Of a stretch of DNA of 64,000 nt, positions 35,562-44,400 are shown piece by piece. The translations under genes were made by a program, and so were the position numbers. Numbering within the stretch: the stretch's first letter is position 1; every line of letters begins with the position of its first letter. Source of the stretch: Hydrogenophilaceae bacterium (GTDB taxonomy: Bacteria; Pseudomonadota; Gammaproteobacteria; Burkholderiales; Thiobacillaceae); the NCBI GenBank assembly GCA_024709485.1, contig JANJWO010000067.1:24121-88120 (forward strand), in the 5' to 3' direction. The notes under the pieces were generated by a model, which was not told where the DNA came from, did not search any database, and saw only the letters and a list, made by a program, of their open reading frames with translations.

Positions 35562-35954
35562 ATGTCCGGACTCTCCCCCGCCTCCCCCATCCCGACCGAA
35601 ATCAAGCTGCACAAGGCCTCGAAGAAGCTGGAAATCGCCTTCAGCGACGGCGCCCGTTTCGAACTGCCGTTCGAGTACCTGCGCGTGTATTCGCCCTCCG
35701 CCGAGGTGCGCGGCCACGGCCCCGGCCAGGAGGTGCTGCAGGTGGGCAAGCAGTTCGTCGATATCGAGCGCATCGAGCCGGTGGGCCAGTACGCCGTGGC
35801 GCTGGAATTCTCCGACAAGCACAATTCCGGAATCTACTCCTGGGACTACCTGTACGACCTCGGCGCCAATTTTGCGTCGAAATGGGAAGACTATCTGCGC
35901 CGCATGGCAGCGGCCGGCGCCTCACGCGTACCCGCCGATCACAAGTACAACTAA
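35562..35954 (+). CDS. DUF971 family protein
   Basis: A 130-residue protein with the DUF971 pattern: PTEIKLHKASKKLEIAFSDGARFELPFEYLRVYSPSAEV, followed by IEPVGQYAVALEFSDKHNSGIYSWDYLYDLG. The same domain occurs at the N-terminus of gamma-butyrobetaine hydroxylases and as a stand-alone protein in proteobacteria, with some members linked to Fe-S proteins. AGGAA precedes ATG 35562. It is followed by the kinase-like gene with a 3-nt gap. Confidence 0.88.
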   Translation: MSGLSPASPIPTEIKLHKASKKLEIAFSDGARFELPFEYLRVYSPSAEVRGHGPGQEVLQVGKQFVDIERIEPVGQYAVALEFSDKHNSGIYSWDYLYDLGANFASKWEDYLRRMAAAGASRVPADHKYN

Positions 35955-35957
35955 GGC

Positions 35958-36836
35958 ATGCGGGACTTCGCGGCGGTCGAGGCCGCGATTTCCGCCGCAA
36001 ACGCCGCCCGGTTCCGTGTCGAGTCCAGCCGCCCACTCGGCGGCGGCTGCATCAACCAGGCCTATGTGGTTGAAGGCGGCGGCCGGCGCTATTTCCTCAA
36101 GACCAACCGCGCCGCGCTCGCCGACATGTTCGCCGCCGAAGCCCAGGGGCTGGCTGAACTCGAGGCCGCGAAAGCCTTGCGCGTGCCCCATGCCGTCGCC
36201 ACCGGCAGCGCAGACGGCGCATCGTTCCTGGTGCTGGAATACCTGCAGCTGGGCGGCAGCGGCGACAGCGCCGCACTGGGACGCCAGCTGGCCGCTCAGC
36301 ACCGCAAAACCGCGGACGCGTTCGGCTGGTTCCGCGACAACACCATCGGCAGCACGCCGCAGATCAATACCCGGACCGAGGACTGGCTGGCCTTTTTGCG
36401 CGACCGGCGCCTCGGCTTTCAGTTGCAGCTAGCCGGCCAAAATGGCCTGAATCCGAAGCTGCAGGACCTGGGAGCGCAGTTGCTGGCGCGCCTGGGGGAG
36501 TTTTTCCCGGGCTACCGTCCCCTGCCCTCCCTGCTCCACGGCGACCTCTGGGGCGGCAACGCAGCCTTCACGACGGCCGGCGAACCGGTCGTCTTCGACC
36601 CGGCGGTCTATTACGGCGACCGCGAGGCCGACCTCGCCATGACCGAGCTGTTCGGCGGCTTCGGCGCCGATTTTTACGCCGCCTACCGGGAAGCCTGGGC
36701 GCCGGATCCCGGCTACGCCGTACGCAAATCCCTCTACAACCTCTACCACATCCTGAATCACGCCAACCTCTTCGGCGGCGGCTACGTCAGCCAGGCCGGG
36801 AACATGCTGCAGCGCCTGCTGGCGGAACTCGGATGA
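35958..36836 (+). CDS. fructosamine-3-kinase family protein
   Basis: A 292-residue APH-like kinase. It has the ATP-binding GGGCINQAYVVEGGGRRYFLKTN, the catalytic LLHGDLWGGNAAF and the metal-binding VFDPAVYYGDREADLAM. Members phosphorylate fructosamines or ribulosamines on glycated proteins, which leads to deglycation. Length is normal. It directly follows the DUF971 gene and is probably co-transcribed. Confidence 0.92.
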   Translation: MRDFAAVEAAISAANAARFRVESSRPLGGGCINQAYVVEGGGRRYFLKTNRAALADMFAAEAQGLAELEAAKALRVPHAVATGSADGASFLVLEYLQLGGSGDSAALGRQLAAQHRKTADAFGWFRDNTIGSTPQINTRTEDWLAFLRDRRLGFQLQLAGQNGLNPKLQDLGAQLLARLGEFFPGYRPLPSLLHGDLWGGNAAFTTAGEPVVFDPAVYYGDREADLAMTELFGGFGADFYAAYREAWAPDPGYAVRKSLYNLYHILNHANLFGGGYVSQAGNMLQRLLAELG

Positions 36837-36957
36837 CCCCTGCGCCCGCGCTAAAGAAACAAATCCAACTGCCGTTAGCGTAACCAGGGCAGCGTGGCTT
36901 TAGCCCCACGAACCGGCCCAAACAAACAACCATAATTAAATTACGGAGAACACAGCT

Positions 36958-37863
36958 ATGTTTCATCGCATCTTGATGTCCTTGTTCGGGCTGCTGCTGT
37001 CCTGCGCGGCCTTCGCTACAAACATCCCCCCCTACCTCTACGGCAACAAGCTCGAAAGCGGCGGCAATGTGCAGGCCGTTGCCGGCGCGGTGGAAAAGCG
37101 CCTGGAGGCGCAGGGATTCAAAATTGTCGGCAAGTATTTTCTCAAAGGCAATCCGGGCTTCGGCGTCGTGGTGGCGACGGACGCGGACATGCTCAGGCAG
37201 ATCGCCGAAAAAGGCGAGCAGACCATCGTCGGCGCCGGCATCCGGGTTGGCGTCAAGGCCGACGGCACGGTGTCCTACATGAACCCCGACTACTGGTATC
37301 GGGCCATCTTCCGCAAGGATTTCGGCGAGGCGGAAAAGACCGTGGCAAGCATCCAGGACCGGCTCGGCAAGGCGCTGGGGGCGGGCGAGGGCTTCGGCGG
37401 CGGCGAAACCGCGCGATCCCTGAGCAACTACCGCTACATGGTGGGCATGGAACGCCTGGACTCCTCCAAGAACAAGCTGGGCGAGGCCGAAAGCTTCGAC
37501 GCCGCGGTGAAGGTCGTGCGCGACAATCTCGCGAAAAAAGTGGCCGACACCGCGAAAGTCTATGAAATCGTGATCCCGGGCAAGCAGCTGGCGGTGTTCG
37601 GCGTGGCCTTCAACGACCCCAAGACCGGCGACGCCGCCTGGATGAAGGCGATCGAACAGCCCGAAACGGTCGCGGCCCTGCCCTACGAGGTTTTTGTCAT
37701 GGGCAAGGAAATCCACGCGCTGCACGCACGCTACCGCCTGGCGGTGAGCTTCCCGGATACCGGCATGGGCACCTTCATGCGCATTTCCCACATCCCCGGC
37801 GAAATCCACGACACGCTGTCGCAGGTTGCCGGCGCCAAGGCGGAGGGGGCGGCCGCACCCTGA
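36958..37863 (+). CDS. secreted DUF302-like protein
   Basis: A 301-residue exported protein: signal peptide about 1-20 (AFA-TNIPP), then two halves with a similar look. The first (about 35-130) and the second (about 165-290) each contain an amphipathic helix followed by strand pairs, e.g. VEKRLEAQGFKIVGKYFLKGNPGFGVVV and VYEIVIPGKQLAVFGVAF, loosely like DUF302 domains. Function is unknown and the family call is tentative. A good GGAG lies upstream of ATG 36958. Confidence 0.7.
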   Translation: MFHRILMSLFGLLLSCAAFATNIPPYLYGNKLESGGNVQAVAGAVEKRLEAQGFKIVGKYFLKGNPGFGVVVATDADMLRQIAEKGEQTIVGAGIRVGVKADGTVSYMNPDYWYRAIFRKDFGEAEKTVASIQDRLGKALGAGEGFGGGETARSLSNYRYMVGMERLDSSKNKLGEAESFDAAVKVVRDNLAKKVADTAKVYEIVIPGKQLAVFGVAFNDPKTGDAAWMKAIEQPETVAALPYEVFVMGKEIHALHARYRLAVSFPDTGMGTFMRISHIPGEIHDTLSQVAGAKAEGAAAP

Positions 37864-37950
37864 TTCCGGCCGCGCGCCGGCGTAAAGTTTGGCCGGCACG
37901 CAGTCGTTATGTAGTGACACCCTCCGCAACAATTGACCGCAGAGCGCAAC

Positions 37951-38367
37951 ATGGAAACCCCTGCATCCTTGCAAGGCGTCAAGGTGATGGTGATTGACGA
38001 CAGCAACACCATCCGCCGCAGCGCCGAGATTTTCCTGAACCAGGCCGGCTGCGAGGTCATCCTGGCCCAGGACGGCTTCGAGGCGCTGGCCAAGATCACC
38101 GACCATCAGCCCGACGTGGTGTTCGTGGACATCATGATGCCGCGTCTGGACGGCTACCAGACTTGCTCGCTGATCAAGCGCAACGCCCGCTACCGCGCCA
38201 CGCCGGTCATCATGCTCTCCTCCAAGGACGGTCTGTTCGACCGGGCGCGCGGCCGCATGGTGGGCTCGGACGAATATCTGACCAAACCCTTCACCAAAGA
38301 CACGCTGCTCAAGGCGGTTCGCGACCATACGCCGGCCAAGGGCGGCCTAACCTTATCGACGGAGTAA
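37951..38367 (+). CDS. pilG: twitching-motility response regulator PilG
   Basis: A 138-residue single-domain receiver: VMVIDDSNTIRRSAEIFL at the N-terminus, the phosphoacceptor Asp in VVFVDIMMPRLDGYQ, and the KPFTKD lysine. Sequence and position as the first gene of a CheW-MCP-CheA cluster identify PilG. In the Pil-Chp system it works with PilH downstream of the kinase to control type IV pilus extension and retraction. ATG 37951 is chosen; the frame is open to TTG 37933. Confidence 0.93.
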   Translation: METPASLQGVKVMVIDDSNTIRRSAEIFLNQAGCEVILAQDGFEALAKITDHQPDVVFVDIMMPRLDGYQTCSLIKRNARYRATPVIMLSSKDGLFDRARGRMVGSDEYLTKPFTKDTLLKAVRDHTPAKGGLTLSTE

Positions 38368-38370
38368 AAC

Positions 38371-38736
38371 ATGGCAATCAGCCGCATTCTCGTAGTTGAC
38401 GATTCCCCGACGGAACGTTTTTTCATTTCCGATCTGCTGGTCAAGAACGGCTACCTCGTCAGCATGGCCGAAAGCGGCGAGGAGGGGATCGCCCAGGCGA
38501 AACAGACGCAGCCCGACCTCATCATCATGGACGTCATCATGCCCGGCATGAACGGCTACCAGGCCACGCGCGCCTTGTCCAAGGACGACGAGACCAGGAA
38601 CATCCCGGTCATCATCTGCACCACCAAGGATCAGGAAACCGACAAGGTCTGGGGCCTGCGCCAGGGCGCCCGGGCCTACATGGTCAAGCCCGTCAACCCC
38701 GACGAGCTGCTCAAGCAGATTCGCGCCCTGGGTTAA
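38371..38736 (+). CDS. pilH: twitching-motility response regulator PilH
   Basis: A 121-residue receiver: ILVVDDSPTERFFISDLLVKNGY, the phosphoacceptor in LIIMDVIMPGMNGYQ and the KPVNPDELL lysine. It lies 3 nt after pilG. PilH is the second receiver of the Pil-Chp pathway and is thought to act as a phosphate sink or retraction regulator. Confidence 0.93.
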   Translation: MAISRILVVDDSPTERFFISDLLVKNGYLVSMAESGEEGIAQAKQTQPDLIIMDVIMPGMNGYQATRALSKDDETRNIPVIICTTKDQETDKVWGLRQGARAYMVKPVNPDELLKQIRALG

Positions 38737-38753
38737 GCCGGCCAACTCGATAC

Positions 38754-39266
38754 ATGGCACGCAAATTCAACCTCCGTCAATTCCAGACCGAACTCTCCGA
38801 ACGCCTGCAGGCGGCGGTAATGGCGCCCGCGCAGGCCTCGCGCCTGGGCTTCCAGGCGGCCGGCGCCAACTGGCTGGTCTCGCTGGAGGAAATCGACGAG
38901 GTGATGCCCCTGCCCGAGATCGTGGCGACCCCCGGCGCCAAGCGCTGGTTTCGCGGCATGACCAACATCCGCGGCAACCTCTATGCCGTCACCGATCTGA
39001 GCGATTTTCTGGAAGGCGCACCCACCCAAGAGTCCGCCGACAGCCGCCTGCTGCTGGTGCATCGCAAGCACGGCGTCAACGCCGGCCTCATCGTCCAGCG
39101 CTCATTGGGCCTGCGGCAAATCAGCCAGTTCGAACCGCTCGGCGCGCAGGCGAAATGGCCCTGCGGCGCCAACCGTTTTCGCGAATCGGACGACACCGAC
39201 TGGATCGAAATCGATCTGGCGCGATTGCTCGCCGACCCCGCTTTCCTATCTGTAGAAGCGCAATAA
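38754..39266 (+). CDS. pilI: CheW-like adaptor PilI
   Basis: A 170-residue CheW-domain protein ([46 protein letters not shown] is the classic CheW core). It couples the PilJ receptor to the ChpA kinase. It sits 17 nt after pilH. Confidence 0.92.
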   Translation: MARKFNLRQFQTELSERLQAAVMAPAQASRLGFQAAGANWLVSLEEIDEVMPLPEIVATPGAKRWFRGMTNIRGNLYAVTDLSDFLEGAPTQESADSRLLLVHRKHGVNAGLIVQRSLGLRQISQFEPLGAQAKWPCGANRFRESDDTDWIEIDLARLLADPAFLSVEAQ

Positions 39267-39288
39267 ATCAGTTCTAGTGGAGAACACC

Positions 39289-41403
39289 ATGTCCAAGGCT
39301 AATCCCATCACCAAACTCAAGGGCCTTGCCGGCCGCATGTCCAGCTCGGTCAAGGGCATGTCGGCAAAAGATCAGACCACGATGATCATGCAGAACCTGC
39401 GCAAGATCGCGGATCGCCCCGCGGGCAGGGTTCCCTTCATCGGCCGCCTGCCGGTGGAAAAGCAATACCTCTACGTCAGCGGCACCCTGCTGGTGTCGCT
39501 CCTGCTGGCTGCCGGCTTCACGATTTACGGCGCCGTCAAATCGGGCAACCAGGGCTACTACCTCGATCGCGCCGGCCACATCGGCATGCTGACCCAGCGC
39601 CTTCCCAGCCTGGCGCAGCAAGCCGTGCAGGGCAACAAGAAGGCCTTCGCGGATTTGGCCAGCGAGACGCAGGATTTCACCGCCACCTTGAGAGGGCTTC
39701 AGAATGGCAGCGACGAGGCGCCGGCATCGCCCGCCGACGCGCAGGCCGTGCTGACGAAAATCGACGGCATCTGGAAAAAGCTCGAGCCGCAAGCCCAGCT
39801 GATCTCCCAGAACCAGAAAGTCCTGATCAACCTGAACCAGAACATCCAGAAAATCAGCGCCTTGTCCAACGACATGCAGGAATTGACCGAGCAGATGTCT
39901 TCCTCGCTGCTTGAAAGCAATGCCAACAGCCGCCTGATTTCAAGCGCCAACCAGCTGGTGACGCTGACCCAGCGCATCGCCAAGAACGCCAATGCGCTGC
40001 AGGCGGCCGACACGCCCAACCCCTCCATTTTCCTGCAGCTGGAAAAAGACATCACCGGCTTCCGCGATATCGTGGGCGCGCTCGAAGAATCCAACCTGAG
40101 CGCGCACGCGGCCGACCTGCTGACCGAGGTGGGCGACCAGACCGGCGACCTGGTGGAATCGGTCGGCGTGGTGCTGGCCAATACGCCGGAGCTGCTGAAA
40201 TCCAAGACCGCCGCCCGCGAGCTGTTCAACAACAGCGAACAGACGCTGAAGACCGCCGCCGAGCTCAGCACCAAGTATGGCAGCGCCGGCTCGATCGCCT
40301 ATGTGCTGGCGGCGCTGTTCGCGCTGCTCACCATCGCTTCCCTGATCCTGCTCGGACTGGTCAACATCAATGAAACCAAGGCCCGCGCGCGCAAGACCGA
40401 AGAGGAAAACAGCCGCAACCAGGAAGCCATCCTGCGCCTGATGGACGAACTCGGCGAACTGGCCGACGGCAACCTGGCGGTGACCGCGAGCGTGACCGAA
40501 GACATCACCGGCGCCATCGCCGACTCGATCAACTTCACGGTCGAAGAACTGCGCACCCTGGTGCGCGGCATCAACAACGCGACCGCGCAGCTGAACAGCG
40601 CGGTGCGCGACGCCAACCAGATTTCCGAGCAGCTTTCCGCCGCCTCGATGCGCCAGGCCGAGGAGATCGAGGAAACCTCGCAGGCGGTCGTGAACATCTC
40701 CCAGTCGGTGCAGCAGGTGTCCAACAACGCCGCCGAATCCGCCCACGTGGCGGAGCAGTCGCTGGCCGCCGCGGAAAAGGGCCAGCAGGCGGTGCAGAAC
40801 ACCATCGCCGGCATGAACGCGCTGCGCGAACAGATCCAGGAAACCTCGAAGCGAATCAAGCGCCTCGGCGAATCCTCGCAGGAGATCGGCGAGATCGTGG
40901 AACTGATCTCCGACATTACCGAGCAGACCAACGTGCTGGCGCTGAACGCCGCCATCCAGGCCGCCTCCGCCGGCGAAGCCGGGCGCGGCTTCTCGGTGGT
41001 TGCGGAAGAAGTGCAGCGCCTGGCGGAACGCTCCGCCGACGCGACCAAGCAGATCGCCGCGATCGTGAAGACCATTCAGTCCGACACCCAGGACACCGTG
41101 GCGGCCATGGAAATCTCCACCCAGGGCGTGGTCGAGGGCGCCAAGCTGTCCGACGCCGCCGGCCAGACCCTGGCCGAGATCGGCGAAGTGTCGAAGAAGC
41201 TCGCCACGCTGATCGCCGGCATCTCGGCGGCGACGCACAGCCAGGCGGCGGCGACCGCCAAGGTGGCGGAAACCATGCAGGACATCCGCAACATCTCCAT
41301 GCAGACCAGCGAGGGCACGCGCCAGACCGCGCAGTCGATCGGCGGCCTGACCAAGCTGGCCGAAACGCTGAAGGATTCCGTATCCGGCTTCAAACTCGCC
41401 TGA
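39289..41403 (+). CDS. pilJ: methyl-accepting chemoreceptor PilJ
   Basis: A 704-residue receptor. Residues about 65-85 and 345-368 are membrane helices flanking a periplasmic PilJ sensor domain; a HAMP region follows, then a long signalling coiled coil with the conserved hairpin tip [35 protein letters not shown] 39289 has GGAG spaced 6 nt upstream, better than the in-phase GTG 39277. It senses pilus-surface contact in the Pil-Chp system. Confidence 0.94.
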   Translation: MSKANPITKLKGLAGRMSSSVKGMSAKDQTTMIMQNLRKIADRPAGRVPFIGRLPVEKQYLYVSGTLLVSLLLAAGFTIYGAVKSGNQGYYLDRAGHIGMLTQRLPSLAQQAVQGNKKAFADLASETQDFTATLRGLQNGSDEAPASPADAQAVLTKIDGIWKKLEPQAQLISQNQKVLINLNQNIQKISALSNDMQELTEQMSSSLLESNANSRLISSANQLVTLTQRIAKNANALQAADTPNPSIFLQLEKDITGFRDIVGALEESNLSAHAADLLTEVGDQTGDLVESVGVVLANTPELLKSKTAARELFNNSEQTLKTAAELSTKYGSAGSIAYVLAALFALLTIASLILLGLVNINETKARARKTEEENSRNQEAILRLMDELGELADGNLAVTASVTEDITGAIADSINFTVEELRTLVRGINNATAQLNSAVRDANQISEQLSAASMRQAEEIEETSQAVVNISQSVQQVSNNAAESAHVAEQSLAAAEKGQQAVQNTIAGMNALREQIQETSKRIKRLGESSQEIGEIVELISDITEQTNVLALNAAIQAASAGEAGRGFSVVAEEVQRLAERSADATKQIAAIVKTIQSDTQDTVAAMEISTQGVVEGAKLSDAAGQTLAEIGEVSKKLATLIAGISAATHSQAAATAKVAETMQDIRNISMQTSEGTRQTAQSIGGLTKLAETLKDSVSGFKLA

Positions 41404-41432
41404 ATGACTGTTGATTTACAAGGGAGCGCCCA

Positions 41433-44400
41433 ATGAGCGCCACGCTGGATTTTGATACCGGACCCCTGAACTGGGTGCGCGGCGACATCGAGGCCGCGCT
41501 CAGGAGCGCAGCCGAGAAGATCCGCGCCTACGCCGCGGACCCGGGCCTGGACAACGCGCTGCGCCTCGCGCGCGACGAAGTGCATGCGGCCACCGGCGCC
41601 TTGCGCATGGTCGGCCTGGAAGGCGCGGCCAAGGTCGCCGCCGCCTTCGAGGATGCGCTCACCGCCCTGGACGACAAGCGCATTGCGGCCGACGAGATCA
41701 ACACCAAGCTCGTTCTGGATGCGCTGGACAGCCTGCTCAAATGGGTGGTGCGCATGGCCGAAGGCCGCGGCGAGGGGGAACTCGCGCTGTTTCCGGCCTA
41801 TCGCCGGCTGCGCGAACTGGCCGGCGCCGAGAAGATTTTCGAGGGCGAGCTGTTCTACCCCAATCTCAAGCTCCAGGTGGAAGCGGAATCGCGCCCGGCG
41901 GTGTCCGACGCGGAATTGCCGCAACGCGTCAAGGCCGCGCGCGCCGGCTTCCAGCGCGGCCTGCTGGTTTTCCTGCGCGGCACCAAGGCCGAAGCCGGCC
42001 TGGCGGCGATGGCAAAGTCCCTCGCCGAGGTCGAATCCTGCATGTCCTCGCAGGCGGCGCGCGCTTTCTGGTGGGCCTGCAAGGGCTTCGTCGACGCCTT
42101 GCTGAACCAGGGCGTCGAACCCGACTTCCACGTCAAGCAGCTGCTCGCGCGCATCGATCTGCAGATGCGCCAGCTCATCGAAGGCAAGCCCCAGGTGGCG
42201 GAAAGCCTGATGCGCGACGCCCTGTTCTTCATCGCCAAAAGCAAGACCATGGGCGAGGATTCCGAGGCGGTGCGCTCCGCCTTCGGCCTCGACAAGTATC
42301 TGCCCAAGCGGCCACTGGATGCCGAACAAATGGCGCGCGCGCGCCCGGTCCTCAAACTGCTCAGGGAAACCCTCGCCGAAGCCCGCAACCAGTGGCACGG
42401 CCTCTCGGAAGGCAAGCAGGAATCGCTGCCGGCCTTCCAGGCTGCGGTTGCCGGCCTGTCCACCCAGGCCGGCGCGCTCGGCGTGCCCGCGCTGGGAGAA
42501 CTCGTTTCCGCAACGGCCGAAGCCGGCCGCGCAGCCGGCGGCCTGAGCGGCGAGGTGCTGGCCGGCATCCAGCTGGAAATCGCCACCACTTTGCTGTTCC
42601 TGCAAAACGCAGTGGACAGCGAAGACGTTCTCGACCCCGATTTCCACTCGCGCGCCCAGAACCAGTTGCGGCGCCTCGCCGCGGCACGCGCCGGCCAGGC
42701 GGAGGGCAGCGCCGCGGACCTCATGGACGAAGGCTCGCTCAAGGCCGCCGAACACGCGCTGCTGGCGCAGCTTGGCCAGGAAATCCGCAGCAGCCTGCAG
42801 CAAATGGAGGAAAGCCTTGACGCATTCTTCCGCGATGCCGAGGCGCGCGACGGGCTCGCCGCGCTCGATATTCTCGCCGCCCAGGTACAGGGCGCGCTGG
42901 CCATTCTGGAGCAAACCGAAGCCAGCCAGCTGCTGCAGGCCGCGATGGAGGCGACCCGCCCCTACGTCATTTCCGGCATTCCCGGCGACGAGGAGAAGGC
43001 GCGCATTGCCGATGCCCTCTCCAGCCTCGGCCTGTTCATTGAAGCGCATTGCGCCGGGCGCAAGGACGCCAGGCACATCCTGCGGCAGCCCATGGTGGCA
43101 TTCGGCCTCGCCGAGGCCGCTCCCGCGCCCCGGGAGGATGACGATTTTTTCGTATCTGAGGCGGCTGCCCCCGCCTCGGAAACCGAACTTGGCCTGATTG
43201 AACGCGATCTTGCAGAGGCAGTCGGCAATATCGCCCTCGCCCGCCCCCCTGTGCTGGAACCGCAATCGCCGCAACGGGACACGCCCGCCACCGAGGCCCA
43301 TGCGCCCGCCGCGCCAGTCGCTGCGGCCATGGAGCCGGACACGGAGCCGGCCGCGGAGGCAAGCATGGCGGAGGCGGCCGCATTCCCGATTGAACCGGAA
43401 GCCGGCCAAGCGCTGCCAGCCGCGGCGCAGACCTTGAGCGAAGCGGCCGTCCCCGCGCCAGCCGCACCGGCCATGCCGGAAATCGATCCCGAGCTCCTCG
43501 ACATCTTCCTGGAAGAAGCGGTCGAAGTGCTCGGCAACATGGCGGCATCGACCGACGCCTGTGAAGACGACGCCGATGATCGCGAAAACCTTACGGTTGT
43601 CCGCCGATCCTTCCACACCCTCAAGGGAAGCGGACGCATGGTCGGCCTGAGCGATTTCGGCGAAGCGGCCTGGGGCATGGAACAGCTGATGAACGGCTGG
43701 CTATCGGCCGAAAAGCCCGCCACCGCGCCCCTGATCTCTGTGGTGCGCCGGGCGCACGATTTGTTCGGGCGCTGGGTCGCCGCGCTGCGTGAAAACCCCG
43801 CGGCGTCCGTCGATGCCGGCGAACTGCTCGCCGAAGCCGCGCGTATCGCCCATGGCGCGCAGGAAACGGCGGCGGCGGAAACGCCGGCGATGGCAGCGGC
43901 CGAGGCCGTCGCGGAAACCGCTGACGCCCTCGAAGAAATCCGCATCCAGGCCGTTGCCGAACAGCAGGAACCGGCCGTCGCCGAGGAAGCGCACGCCGCC
44001 GCACACGTCGATTTCGCCCAGCCCGCAGCCGAGGAAGAAGTCCAGATTGGCACGGCCCGCCTCTCGCCCGCCCTGTACGACATTTTCAAATCCGAATCGG
44101 CAAACTGGTCCAAGGTTCTGGATGACGAAATCGAGCGGCTGTCGGAGAACGATCAGGCGGTGGTCAGCGACATCGCCCGCCGCGGCGTGCATACGCTGGC
44201 CGGCATCGCCGGAACCACCGGCTTCGCCCAGCTCGCCAACCTCGCGCTTGCGGTCGAGTCCTATTTCAGAAAGCTCGACGGCCGGCCGGTCCCGCACGCG
44301 GCCCTCAACACGCTGCTGGATGCGCTCACGCGCATCAACAGCATGATCGAGAACATACATTCGCGCGTGGCGCCCTTGCAGGCCGCGCCGCTGATCGATG